From: Saccharospirillum sp039982735 | GTDB lineage: Bacteria > Pseudomonadota > Gammaproteobacteria > Pseudomonadales > Natronospirillaceae | Direction: 5' to 3' | DNA length: 64,000 nucleotides | Assembly (NCBI RefSeq): GCF_039982735.1 | Contig: NZ_JBDWXV010000008.1 | Location: 239,281 to 303,280 of the forward strand | Shown here: piece after piece, positions 26,807 to 35,575 of the stretch | How positions within the stretch are numbered: the stretch's first letter is position 1 | Layout: each line of letters opens with the position of its first letter | Notes under the pieces: generated by a model | What the model saw: only the letters and a program-made list of their open reading frames with translations | Database searches by the model: none | What the model was told of the DNA's origin: nothing | Program-made: the position numbers and the translations under genes

Positions 26807-26807
26807 C

Positions 26808-27836
26808 GGCAATATGTCGGCTCGGGTCATGGAGACGATTGAATCGCTGGTACCCCGGGTTGAGGTCTACAGCATTGATGAAGCCTTTGCGGACCTAACG
26901 GGTATCGACTCTGTCGAGCCGGTATGCCGACAGATCAGGGAGACTATATACCGGGATGTCGGGCTTCCCGTCTGTGTAGGGGTCAGTTCAACCAAGACAC
27001 TGGCAAAATTGGCCAATCGAGCTGCCAAAAAATATCGGGGTGCCCACGGCGTGGTCGATCTAACCGACCCCCAGCGGCAAAAGAAACTGTTGGCGTTAAC
27101 GGATGTGAGCGATGTCTGGGGTGTCGGACCCCGACTGGTAAAGCGACTGAGGGCGATGGGCATACAGACGGCGCTGGACCTGGCGCAGTCCGACCCAGCC
27201 CAGATCCACTCCCAATTCTCGGTGGTATTGGCCAGAACGGTCCGCGAACTCAACGGGGAATCCTGTATAGAGCTGGAGACCGCCCAGCCAGAGCAACAGC
27301 TAATTATGTGCTCCCGTTCCTTTGGTCAGCGGGTTACCGACCGCAACGCTTTGCGGGAGGCCTTGGTTCGACATACCGCCAATGCATGTCAGCGGCTCCG
27401 TTCCCAATCGATGGTGGCTGGCCAGTACAGTTTCTTTATTCGAACCAGCCCTTTTTCAGGTGATCCTTACTACTCCAATAGCATCAGCGAAAAGCTGCCC
27501 TGGCCAACGGACGATACCAGCGTACTGCTAAACCGGGCCAATAGATTACTAGACCACATATGGAGAGATGGGTTCAGGTACGCCAAAGCGGGTGTTCTGC
27601 TGACGGACCTTTACCCACTGACGGCCCGGCAACCGGATCTGTTTCAGGAATCAGGTAACCAACCCAGGCGGCAAGAACTACTGAGTCTGCTCGACCGACT
27701 GAATAGTGAATGTCGGGGGGCGGTAACTTTCGCCAGTGAAGGTACAAAGAACGGCCCTACTACTATGCGCCAGGATCGACTATCACCCCGGTTCACCACA
27801 CGTTTCACTGAAGTACCGAGGGCGCGATTGGATTAA
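26808..27836 (+). pseudogene. umuC: umuC 3' fragment
   Basis: The reading frame resumes at GGC 26808 (GNMSARVMETI) and runs about 342 residues to the normal end. It includes the catalytic pair in VYSIDEAFADL, the thumb region (WGVGPRLVKRLRAMGI) and the little-finger and C-terminal region of Y-family polymerases. Initiation at ATG 26814 is possible, but the product would lack the first catalytic Asp and part of the palm. Its 3' end overlaps the convergent SRAP gene by 4 bases. The frame is otherwise undamaged, implying a recent insertion. Confidence 0.92.
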
Positions 27837-28603
27837 CCGTTGCCTGTCTTTGATCCTGGTACTAACGAAACTGGATCTCCAATAGGTTCGAAAGCTGGTT
27901 CGTTTACCGGTACCGCCTCCAGCGATCGTCTGTAATCAGTGGTATTGAACAGCGGTTCGAATTCTTCATGTGGAATACTCTTGTCCAACCAGCTGCTGAG
28001 TTCGTTCTGTTGCAACTCCAGGGGAAACGACTTGTAGTGGATGTCTAGGAAATCAGGGTGGGGTGGCAAGGTAATGACCCCGGTGGACACCAACGGCTGC
28101 CCATCAGGCTCTATCCAGTGCTTGCACATGGCCCCGAGCATCATAATCTTGCCCGGGTCGTGAATCAGGTATCGGTGTTTGGCAATGGGGCGTGGAGGCT
28201 TTTTCTGTTCATCTGGAGTCAGCGCCGTGTAGAGTCGGCCCCCAGGGTATATCGGCTGCCATTCGAAGAAGCCGCGTGCAAATACGACCGCTCGATAACT
28301 ACGCGGCGGGATTGAATGCATCTTTGATGTCAAAATTCGGCGCGACTGGCAATTGAATGAAGCCCATTTGGTATCGGGCTGCAGCGTGTTCTTGTCGAGC
28401 TTCAGCCACCACACAGCGGACATAACCTGACGGCCTTCCTTCGTAAGCACTATGCTTAGAACCCGGTCAGTAGGTCGCAACTCGCGCTTCGGATTAACGA
28501 CCGTGCCCAGAATGTTTTCTATCTCTGCCCGAGTGTAGCCCGCCTCAGAAAGGATTCCGGGTAATGCAGGGTGGTCGTTAACGTTGTAGATTGCGCCGCA
28601 CAT
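27833..28603 (-). CDS. SRAP-domain abasic-site protein (YedK/HMCES family)
   Basis: 256 residues. After Met removal Cys2 (MCGAIYN) becomes the N-terminal nucleophile that forms a thiazolidine crosslink with abasic sites in single-stranded DNA. The conserved glutamate is in ARGFFEWQP. The usual C-terminal His motif (H-x-R-M-P) appears as IHYKSFPLEL, a divergent version. It is convergent with the umuC fragment, so the island groups two DNA-damage tolerance functions. No LexA box was seen upstream. Confidence 0.88.
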   Translation of the reverse strand: MCGAIYNVNDHPALPGILSEAGYTRAEIENILGTVVNPKRELRPTDRVLSIVLTKEGRQVMSAVWWLKLDKNTLQPDTKWASFNCQSRRILTSKMHSIPPRSYRAVVFARGFFEWQPIYPGGRLYTALTPDEQKKPPRPIAKHRYLIHDPGKIMMLGAMCKHWIEPDGQPLVSTGVITLPPHPDFLDIHYKSFPLELQQNELSSWLDKSIPHEEFEPLFNTTDYRRSLEAVPVNEPAFEPIGDPVSLVPGSKTGNG

Positions 28604-28969
28604 CTTCTTTCACTCCAATTGCTCCGAAAGGTAATCTCGTCAATTTTCAGTATAGCAAGGCCATGCAAGCACGCTCGTGCTCAATCGTTGATAGATACGA
28701 AGACATATGTGGAGGTACCGGCGCGTCAAAAATGGTAACATCGGAGTGGACTTAATGAATGAAGCTAGGTCCTAGGTGTGAAAGTGATGGCCCTTTGTTC
28801 AAAATGTGATCCATGGTTGAGTGAACTTGAGTGGGAGAGGCACCACCGAAGTAAAAACCAAAGGATTTACACACCTTGGTTGAGTGAGTGCAAACAGATA
28901 GGTACGCCCAAACCAGAAAGTGAATGCAGGTCGTGATAAGAGACAACGGTCTTTCAGTGTTACAGTCTA
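28604..28969. other. Gap between SRAP gene and CBASS operon
   Basis: About 366 bases without a supported gene. It holds the SRAP promoter on the minus strand (AT-rich near 28640-28665). Two copies of GGTTGAGTG occur at about 28823 and 28879. A 64-residue minus-strand frame (28752-28946) has no features of a real protein. Confidence 0.4.
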
Positions 28970-30265
28970 TTACCTTATATTGACCAAGTGCTTCGTTGAT
29001 GCCTGAACCTCTCCGGACTTCAGGATCTCACAGATCATTTCATGCTGCCCTCGATAGGCAGTTCGTTCCCAGTGGGTTAAACTCTGAGATGCGGCCACAT
29101 GGCCCATATCGTTTGCTGCCTCTGCCTCATCGCCAGAGTTTACAACTCGCCATTGAATGGTATATGGAGACGGGACATTCGTGCGCGCCTCAAATTTTAG
29201 GTGTACACGCTTAGGAAGAAATCTTCCGCTAAGTACATTTTTACTTAGGACAAAACCACCTTCTGACTGAGATACGTCGACAGTGAGCTGTAAATTATAC
29301 CCTTGTTTGTTGCTAGCTCTCGCACTTTCGACTTGCTCCCAATAGGAGTGCTGGAACATATAGTTCCATGCCTTCCTCGCTTTTTGGTCGGTGCAGCTAT
29401 CGTCAAAAAGGACATCTAATTTTGACAGCACCGAGCCTAGCCGCTTTTTTAGGTTTTTCACCTGAGTAGAGAACTTAGACTTTTGTGTTAACAGTTGGGA
29501 TGAATCGGCAGGGTTGTAGACATCGCAATCCCCGTCAAGTCGTGATTTTATTTGCGTCAAGGTCTTGTGCAAGGCTATATCGTCGCGATCATTGTCCGCT
29601 TGGTAACATTCAGCTACCAATGCAGAAATGATAAATCCTCCCGGAAGGTTCCACCCTTCACGTCCCTTTGTGAAAGCCTTAATCCATCTAACAATACGGC
29701 GCATCTGTCCTGAACTAACCAGGGGAGTGCTGAAAATATTCTTTGAGGGGCTTTGCCGCTCCACTTCACGTGTAAACCAACGAGTAACCTCTTTAGGGTC
29801 CCTTTTTGTCCAACTGGCACCAGCATGCTCTAGTATCTCGTTACCAAGCCAATCTTCACGGCGCCGATAGATTGCGATGTCTACGTGATAACCTGCGGCA
29901 TACCAAACGGTGACCGCATTCGTTCTTGCTTCAGGGTCCTTAGAGAATCCACTTGCTTTGCGGCTAATTGCCTCAGCAACGCGCTTACGTGCTTCTAGCG
30001 GTGTGGCTGGCAAGTCGCTTTCTTCAAATATGACGGCAATATCAATGTCGTAGTCATTATTGGTGGATTTGTTAGCAGTGTGCATGGCGATACTGCCTTG
30101 CAGCAGGTTTTTCACGAATGTAGCGTGTCCCATCTCATTCAAGCCATCGGTAAGGCGCGTCAGGTTTGTATTCCGTAGCTCGCGTAGACGTTCGATCTCA
30201 TCCTTCAGGCGAACATGGTCTTGATAGAATACGTTGAGTTCGTTATGCATGTTGTATTGGGGCAT
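28970..30265 (-). CDS. CBASS CD-NTase with C-terminal AGS-C sensor domain
   Basis: 431 residues. Signature of cGAS/DncV-like nucleotidyltransferases: GSIAMHT (57-63), then DYDID with catalytic acids Asp73 and Asp75, and a third acid Asp129 in GYHVDIAIY. After the alpha-helical second lobe, a C-terminal beta-rich segment (about 325-431) matches the adenylyl/guanylyl-and-SMODS sensor domain found on many bacterial members. On phage infection such enzymes make cyclic oligonucleotides that switch on a partner effector. It overlaps the SAVED effector gene by 23 bases; AGGA before ATG 30265 supports the start. The nucleotide product cannot be told from sequence. Confidence 0.9.
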   Translation of the reverse strand: MPQYNMHNELNVFYQDHVRLKDEIERLRELRNTNLTRLTDGLNEMGHATFVKNLLQGSIAMHTANKSTNNDYDIDIAVIFEESDLPATPLEARKRVAEAISRKASGFSKDPEARTNAVTVWYAAGYHVDIAIYRRREDWLGNEILEHAGASWTKRDPKEVTRWFTREVERQSPSKNIFSTPLVSSGQMRRIVRWIKAFTKGREGWNLPGGFIISALVAECYQADNDRDDIALHKTLTQIKSRLDGDCDVYNPADSSQLLTQKSKFSTQVKNLKKRLGSVLSKLDVLFDDSCTDQKARKAWNYMFQHSYWEQVESARASNKQGYNLQLTVDVSQSEGGFVLSKNVLSGRFLPKRVHLKFEARTNVPSPYTIQWRVVNSGDEAEAANDMGHVAASQSLTHWERTAYRGQHEMICEILKSGEVQASTKHLVNIR

Positions 30266-31415
30266 GTTCGCGTCCTGTAAGTCCGGCTAAATTAAACGCA
30301 GCTGTGGCGTGGTTTGAGCTATTCATGGATAGCGACCAAGAATACCGAGGCTTAGACTTCGATGAGTAGTTATAAACAATAATCTCGGGGTCTATACGCT
30401 CGTTGATGCATCGTCCTAGGGCGAAACAGAGTGACACCGGCCCTGCATAAAAAACATGGATGCGCTGCCTATTTGGGAAGTTGTTCTTAATCTTTTCCAG
30501 CGATAGTCTAAATTCATTGCAGACTTGATCAACTTGGTGGCGGTTGACAATAAGCTGGCGCATGGGGTGGAGTGCGTTTATTTCTACCGTAGCAAGGATA
30601 TAGGACAACCCCAGCTCGTTTACCTCCGATGCGTGTACTGGGTAACTAATGCCTATAGCTACGATAATGTCGCCCGAATCATCGGAGCTAGGTATCTGGT
30701 CCAGGGCACTATCGATCTCTATGGAGCCAGCAACTCCAGACAGCTGATTCCAGCGGCCGGACTCATTATTGAAATCGTACAGATCGACCCTGTACTTACT
30801 ATCAGAAAGCAGGTAGCCGAGATAAAACGCCAATGGAATGTGCGGGAGTCCATAATAAGCTATCGATGAATCAGGGGATGAATCCAAGAATCCACTGAGT
30901 TGTTGGGGTACACGCTCCAGCTTCCGAATGACAGATTGATGATCAGTTAGAATTCCATGGGTATAAGAGTCACTGTGGTCAACATCAATCTCGCGATAGG
31001 GTTCAAGTCTGTGTAAGAGTGGCAGGTCTTTGCGAACATCTTCTTGAGGAAAAGCCCCTAGGGAGTTGTGGCGGATACCGATGACTTCTTTACGATTGTG
31101 CCCGGGCACCCAAATGTGATTGATGATAATCAGGGAAGCTCCGACCAAGAATATGATGAATCCAAGAATAGGCATGGACTCATACTCGGGAAGCTGACCA
31201 GCGTTGATTTTTGCTAGCAAGAGGTTGAGTAGATCAACGGTAAGTGAAGGCGAAATCAGGCAAAGCCCAAAAACAACAATTAAATAAGCAGCCCTTCCAG
31301 TGATTGGCCTTAGGAGCAGCTTAACTAACAACACGCTAACATCGTGAGGAGACTTCAATGTTGACCACCATGGTTCATGATATTTAAGACATTGTATGCT
31401 AATCAAAATGATCAT
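30243..31415 (-). CDS. CBASS effector: two-TM plus SAVED domain protein (Cap14-like)
   Basis: 390 residues. Two hydrophobic helices lie at about 41-58 (AYLIVVFGLCLISPSL) and 81-102 (MPILGFIIFLVGASLIIINH), followed by a cytosolic linker and a SAVED sensor domain (about 165-380; YYGLPHIPLAFYLGYLL, HVFYAGPVSLCFALGR, VYNYSSK). SAVED binds cyclic oligonucleotides; the TM part is expected to damage the inner membrane and kill the infected cell. It is the first gene of the operon with the CD-NTase. The ATG at 31415 lacks an obvious ribosome-binding site and touches the upstream inverted repeat, so the true start could be a little downstream. Confidence 0.88.
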   Translation of the reverse strand: MIILISIQCLKYHEPWWSTLKSPHDVSVLLVKLLLRPITGRAAYLIVVFGLCLISPSLTVDLLNLLLAKINAGQLPEYESMPILGFIIFLVGASLIIINHIWVPGHNRKEVIGIRHNSLGAFPQEDVRKDLPLLHRLEPYREIDVDHSDSYTHGILTDHQSVIRKLERVPQQLSGFLDSSPDSSIAYYGLPHIPLAFYLGYLLSDSKYRVDLYDFNNESGRWNQLSGVAGSIEIDSALDQIPSSDDSGDIIVAIGISYPVHASEVNELGLSYILATVEINALHPMRQLIVNRHQVDQVCNEFRLSLEKIKNNFPNRQRIHVFYAGPVSLCFALGRCINERIDPEIIVYNYSSKSKPRYSWSLSMNSSNHATAAFNLAGLTGREHAPIQHA

Positions 31416-31447
31416 GTCAATAGATTAAATTGACTAGGGCTCCCTAG
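31416..31447. promoter_or_regulatory. Candidate CapW operators in the CBASS divergent promoter
   Basis: Two perfect inverted repeats lie side by side between the effector and regulator genes. The first is GTCAAT-N7-ATTGAC (31416-31434); the second is CTAGGG-CT-CCCTAG (31434-31447). Dimeric WYL-domain repressors bind such repeats and autoregulate. Which of the two is used is not known. Confidence 0.6.
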
Positions 31448-31494
31448 GTTGTGTAGTATGGACTTAATAATGTTCACATGGTGATGATGCATAC

Positions 31495-32367
31495 GTGGAA
31501 GAGATAACTCAGGCACAAGCAGAACGACTAGCCCATATTGATTTCAGGCTCTATTTTCTCGGTTCGGTGGGCAGGAATGACCTGGTCAGGAGGTTTGGGA
31601 TCAAAGAAGCGGCTGCTACTCGGGATTTGGCTCAGTATCGTGAATCTGCACCTTCAAACCTTAAATACGACACCCAGGCGAAGCTCTATAAAGTAACTGA
31701 AGTATTTGAACCACTGTTCAGCTATCAGCCAGAACGAGTACTCGCGGCGCTTTCTAGGGGTATAGGTGACACGGTATCTGGCCAAAAACCTTTCGTTCCT
31801 TGTGAAACTCCCTCTCAACTAAGTAAACCAGCACTAGATGTGCTCTCAGTGTTAACCCGGGCCATTTATAACAAGCAGGTGGCCCAAATCGAATACCGTT
31901 CGTTGTCGAGCGGATTCACAACCCGAGAAATCATTCCATTTTCTTTGGTGGATAATGGGCTCCGTTGGCACATAAGAGCCTATGATCGTAAAAGAAGTCG
32001 TTTTACAGATTTTGTTATCACACGAATAACAAATCCCAAGCTACTGCCGAACAGTCAAGTAGGAGACCACGAGCTGTCTTCGAATGACAATCAATGGAAT
32101 CGAATAGTAGAGCTTAAAATTGTTGCGCACCCCAGATTGAGCTTTAAAGAAACCATAGAAGCAGATTACGGGATGGAGAATGGCGTTTTAGAACTAAACA
32201 TTCGCGCAGCTGTAGCAGGCTATTTGCTACGCCGGTGGAATGTGGATTGTACAATCAAGGGCACTCTCGAAGGGGCTGAATACCATTTGTGGTTAAAAAA
32301 TAGACAGGCTCTGTATGGGGTTGAAAACCTTGTGCTAGCACCTGGCTTTCAGCAAGAGCCCTTATGA
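31495..32367 (+). CDS. WYL-domain regulator of CBASS (CapW/BrxR type)
   Basis: 290 residues starting at GTG 31495. An N-terminal winged helix (about 1-75, with NDLVRRFGIKEAAATRDLAQY as the recognition region), a WYL domain (about 125-190) whose signature reads WHIRAYD (158-164), and a C-terminal WCX-like dimerisation part (about 200-285). It is divergent from the CBASS effector across 79 bases containing two palindromes. WYL regulators of this layout repress CBASS, BREX and other defence operons until infection or DNA damage. Regulation by single-stranded nucleic acid has been proposed for the family; not visible here. Confidence 0.88.
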   Translation: MEEITQAQAERLAHIDFRLYFLGSVGRNDLVRRFGIKEAAATRDLAQYRESAPSNLKYDTQAKLYKVTEVFEPLFSYQPERVLAALSRGIGDTVSGQKPFVPCETPSQLSKPALDVLSVLTRAIYNKQVAQIEYRSLSSGFTTREIIPFSLVDNGLRWHIRAYDRKRSRFTDFVITRITNPKLLPNSQVGDHELSSNDNQWNRIVELKIVAHPRLSFKETIEADYGMENGVLELNIRAAVAGYLLRRWNVDCTIKGTLEGAEYHLWLKNRQALYGVENLVLAPGFQQEPL

Positions 32368-32470
32368 AGAACTAAGCAATCGAATGAAAATACACTGAAG
32401 TGAACTATTTCTTGAACCTGGCTACTACCTCTTCGCTTCTCAAAAAAAGTTGCTTTATAGCTAATGTAAT

Positions 32471-32492
32471 CAGTGGCCCGATTGGGCCACTA
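32471..32492. terminator. Hairpin between convergent capW-like and RDF-like genes
   Basis: A perfect 8-bp stem AGTGGCCC-GATT-GGGCCACT (32472-32491) sits between two convergent stop codons. It lacks a clear T run on either strand, so it may act as a bidirectional transcript end or a 3' stabiliser. Confidence 0.5.
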
Positions 32493-32500
32493 TCATTCAA

Positions 32501-33379
32501 TCAGGACGCCTTACTCGAAGCCGCCAAGGTTTCCTTAAGTTTAGATACACTGACCGGCTTGCTCTTCACATCATCCTTGGGTAGTACGTTGAAGTATTCT
32601 TCAATGATGTCCACCAGATCCTCCTCGTCATCTTCGTAAACAGCATTGGCAAAGCCTTGCTGAGCAGAGTCGTCCAGTGCCTGCTGGTCAAACCCGATAG
32701 CCTGGCGCTGAGCCTCCAGTTCATGGGCCTCCTTTATCGCTTCACTGAGCCTCATGCCTTCTCGGGTAGTGAGGTCAGCATAGTAGATGGGCGTTCTGTA
32801 GCTCTGAGTCGTGCTCTTACCCCTGAGCTTCATGGCTAATGGCATACAAGCCAAGAGATTCCCTGAGACGGCGCTGAAGTATTGCAGGCGAGCTGCCAAC
32901 GTCCGGATGCTATTAAAGCCCGTGGTTCGGAAGATGTAAGTACCTGTTTCATCATCGTCACCGATCCGAACATTCAACCGGCCATAGGGCTTGCAGAGCC
33001 CGCCCTTCCCGAACTCACACTGCATCGGCCCTGGGCAGGGCATTGACTCCATCCCCTCATTAGTCAGCCTTCGACACTGCTGACCATCACCAATACACAC
33101 TGGCCGACCCGTCTTGCGGTCAAAGAAGGTGTAATCAGCTCGAAGGTTCAAAGCAGGGTCATTGAACAGCAACCGGACCGGGATGGTGCGCAGTTTTTTA
33201 CCCTGCTCACGCAACTCAGCATCTACCGGGTGAATCAGCCAGCCGTCCTTACCCTGAATCTGGGTAGTGATGGTGAACTGATCGTCCTTTTGGGGCAGTC
33301 GATTGCCATTCTGCTCAACCATCCTACCAATGGATATCCGCCCGATGGTGGGCGGTGTTATTGCCAGACCTTTAATCAT
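32501..33379 (-). CDS. Phage/plasmid recombination-directionality-factor-like protein (usually named hydrolase or metal-binding protein)
   Basis: 292 residues. Central cysteines (IGDGQQCRRL, MPCPGPMQCEFGKGGLCKPYGR) form a likely zinc site inside a domain common to phage gp3-like and recombination-directionality-factor relatives. It occurs beside YqaJ and DUF932 genes on many plasmids and integrative elements, as here. The C-terminal tail is acidic (YEDDEEDLVDIIEEY). First of three leftward genes with short gaps in reverse order. Whether it controls excision of this island is unknown. Confidence 0.7.
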   Translation of the reverse strand: MIKGLAITPPTIGRISIGRMVEQNGNRLPQKDDQFTITTQIQGKDGWLIHPVDAELREQGKKLRTIPVRLLFNDPALNLRADYTFFDRKTGRPVCIGDGQQCRRLTNEGMESMPCPGPMQCEFGKGGLCKPYGRLNVRIGDDDETGTYIFRTTGFNSIRTLAARLQYFSAVSGNLLACMPLAMKLRGKSTTQSYRTPIYYADLTTREGMRLSEAIKEAHELEAQRQAIGFDQQALDDSAQQGFANAVYEDDEEDLVDIIEEYFNVLPKDDVKSKPVSVSKLKETLAASSKAS

Positions 33380-33392
33380 GACGGCCTCCTGC

Positions 33393-34424
33393 TTAGTGGG
33401 TGATGTCTTTCGGGTGAATCAGGAACCGGCGTGAACCCTTGCGGGTTTTCGGGTACTGCTTAAGCAGTTCCGGTTGCTTCTCCAGCAACTTGCTGGTGTT
33501 CAAGCTGGTGCTGTCCTTGCTACGCCGCCAGGTAATGTGCCCATCATCGAGCTTTGCCTTGGTAGCTTCCCCCAGTTGCATCTGCAGGGCTTGCTTGAGC
33601 ATGGCCTCATAGTGGTTGAGCGTCTCCAGCTTGGAGCGTGTTTCAACCAGGCGGGTGAACTGACCGTTAGTTTCCGGATTATCACGCCAGTCGAGGGTAG
33701 AGCCATTGTCGTAGGGGTAGAGACGCTGCAGTGCTTCAGCGGCAGATTCAGAACCGTCCGGCTCCGGCGGTGTGTCGTCCAGAACGTGTTGCCAGAAGTC
33801 CCGTTCCATTACGATGATGGCGGCGATCAACTCGTCATCCCGCTCAATGCGGTGAATTTGCAGCTCCTGACCGCAGATCAACACGCACACATCCGCTGCT
33901 TGTTTGCCGGTGACGGCAAGCTGGTGCTGCATCTGACATTGCACGTAGTCCGGTACGCCGTCACGCCAGTGCTTGGCCCCGAATTCTCCAGCTGTCTTGC
34001 ACTCCAGGATATGAGTGTCTTCACTGCCGACAATGGCAAAATCGAGGTTGGCCAGCATCCAGTGCTTATCTTCATCCGGGTGTTGCAGTACTGAATTCAC
34101 GCGGCGCACCTTGCGTCCTGTGAGCTTGCTGTACTGCTCGGCAATAATGGGCTCCAGCACATTTCCCCAGTACATGGGGGCTCGTCGACCGAGAACGCGC
34201 TCGCACTCCCCATTGGGTGTCCGGCCAGTCTTGTTCATCCACAGCTCCAGGGCAGACTGGTAGGGGCTAAGACCCATGGCCGCTGCCGCGTCACTGCCGC
34301 CAATGCCCTGTTTACGAACCAATAGCCAGGCGTTCCGGCTCATGTTCTTGGTCGAGACCAGGCGCACGGCAGCGCGCCGGGATTGTGGTCGGTACTGACG
34401 GACTTTTGAGGTTGATGTCGTCAT
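33393..34424 (-). CDS. YqaJ-like viral recombinase (lambda-exonuclease fold)
   Basis: 343 residues. The family motifs are clear: GIGGSDAAAAMGLSPYQSALELW near the N-terminus, WGNVLEPIIAEQY, and the nuclease core DFAIV...THILECKTAGEF with the Asp/Glu-x-Lys metal site. Such nucleases chew DNA ends for single-strand annealing recombination. Neighbouring DUF932 and RDF-like genes are the usual company on conjugative elements. No annealase of the Bet/RecT type was recognised here. Confidence 0.85.
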   Translation of the reverse strand: MTTSTSKVRQYRPQSRRAAVRLVSTKNMSRNAWLLVRKQGIGGSDAAAAMGLSPYQSALELWMNKTGRTPNGECERVLGRRAPMYWGNVLEPIIAEQYSKLTGRKVRRVNSVLQHPDEDKHWMLANLDFAIVGSEDTHILECKTAGEFGAKHWRDGVPDYVQCQMQHQLAVTGKQAADVCVLICGQELQIHRIERDDELIAAIIVMERDFWQHVLDDTPPEPDGSESAAEALQRLYPYDNGSTLDWRDNPETNGQFTRLVETRSKLETLNHYEAMLKQALQMQLGEATKAKLDDGHITWRRSKDSTSLNTSKLLEKQPELLKQYPKTRKGSRRFLIHPKDITH

Positions 34425-34516
34425 AGCAGTAAACTCCAGACAAAATAAAACCTGCCGGACAGCGTCTCGGCGGGCTTATGATGGTTTTTGGGTCAGTGAG
34501 CGGGTGTTGTTGGTGA

Positions 34517-35476
34517 TCACGCGACCAGTTTCAGGGCTTGGTCCAGGGCTTTCTGCTTGGTCGATGCCCCCTTACCAAACCAGGCTGAATCCAGCCGGTA
34601 GTCCGAGTTCCTGGCCCGTTGCTCGTGGTCAACGTACTCCGTAACGGCGTTCAAGAGCCCGTAGGCGGTGTTCTTGGATGTGACTAGCTCAGCACCCATG
34701 CCCCGGCCCTCAAAGAGCTCTAGAGAACGTGAGAGCGCCCGTTCGCTGACGGTTGTGCGGTTGCCTTCGGTTACGTCGCTGTAGACAGCCACCAGAAAGG
34801 CAGTGACATCCCGTGCATTCACCTTCCGCTCACTGAGCGCCTTCAACTGATACATGTAATCGTCCCAGGCAGACACTGAGATCCCCAACTGTTGCTTGAC
34901 CTGCTTGGCGTCAAAGTGGGTGTTGTGGCGCACCTTCACCGAGACGACTTTGCCGTTAAGGGCGATAGCCAGAGTGTTGTTGCAGACAACTCGAACACTC
35001 GTGAACTGCGCGGTTGTGGCCATGGAACCGTCGCACGCAGTGGCAAGCAAAACGTAGCCATCGGTTTGGTCCACGCCTCTGAGGTTGCCGGATTGCCCAG
35101 TCTTGGCCAGTGCCCAAAGCTTTCGACCACCTTTGAGCACACCCGCTGTTTCCAACTCAAACCCGGATTTTTCGGTAAGATCCCGATAGAACTCTAGAAT
35201 CTCACCAGGCTGAACCACCTTATAGCGCTGGCTGACAACGGAGAGTGGCTCCTTGCTGTCGGACCGGTAGAGCACTTTGTTATCGGAGAAAGGGTGGATT
35301 TCACCCAGATACCCGCTGTTGCCAGCAATGAAGCAGACATCGGATTCCTTGATCTGCCAGTTCATGCCCGCTTGGTCAGCCCAGACCTCCAGCGGTTGAT
35401 TGGGTGACAGTGAATTGCCCAGGCCATGCCAGGGCGTTTTGCCTGTGTAGGCCATGGTTTCAACTAAGTGCGCCAT
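34517..35476 (-). CDS. DUF932 protein
   Basis: 319 residues starting MAHLVETMAYTGKTPWHGLG, the diagnostic N-terminus of DUF932 (phage/plasmid-related protein). Other landmarks are LYRSDSKEPLSVVSQRYKVVQPGEILEF and VRVVCNNTLAIAL. The family is common on plasmids and integrative elements next to YqaJ-type nucleases. Its biochemical role is unknown. It ends 92 bases before the YqaJ gene start and probably shares a transcript. Confidence 0.88.
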   Translation of the reverse strand: MAHLVETMAYTGKTPWHGLGNSLSPNQPLEVWADQAGMNWQIKESDVCFIAGNSGYLGEIHPFSDNKVLYRSDSKEPLSVVSQRYKVVQPGEILEFYRDLTEKSGFELETAGVLKGGRKLWALAKTGQSGNLRGVDQTDGYVLLATACDGSMATTAQFTSVRVVCNNTLAIALNGKVVSVKVRHNTHFDAKQVKQQLGISVSAWDDYMYQLKALSERKVNARDVTAFLVAVYSDVTEGNRTTVSERALSRSLELFEGRGMGAELVTSKNTAYGLLNAVTEYVDHEQRARNSDYRLDSAWFGKGASTKQKALDQALKLVA

Positions 35477-35575
35477 ATTGAAATACCTCGATAAATAGGC
35501 ATCGCCAGCTCAGAGGCTAAGTAAGCCCCCAAGCCAGCGATGTCATCTAGTTAGATAGTAAGTAAAGGGATAGGA

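Larger units (their letters stand above)
17348..26807. mobile_element. Tn554-like transposon (about 9.46 kb) inserted in umuC
   Basis: The element separates NYALY from GNMSARVM of UmuC. Ends carry short inverted repeats (17351-17363 and 26794-26806, 11 of 13 matches, core GTGGAATG). It encodes two overlapping tyrosine recombinases like TnpA/TnpB of Tn554, a cyclic-di-GMP protein and a chemoreceptor. No clear target duplication is seen, as expected for tyrosine-recombinase transposition. The exact end bases are uncertain by a few nucleotides, because a spacer of about 6 bp may come from the donor. No TnpC gene was recognised. Confidence 0.85.
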
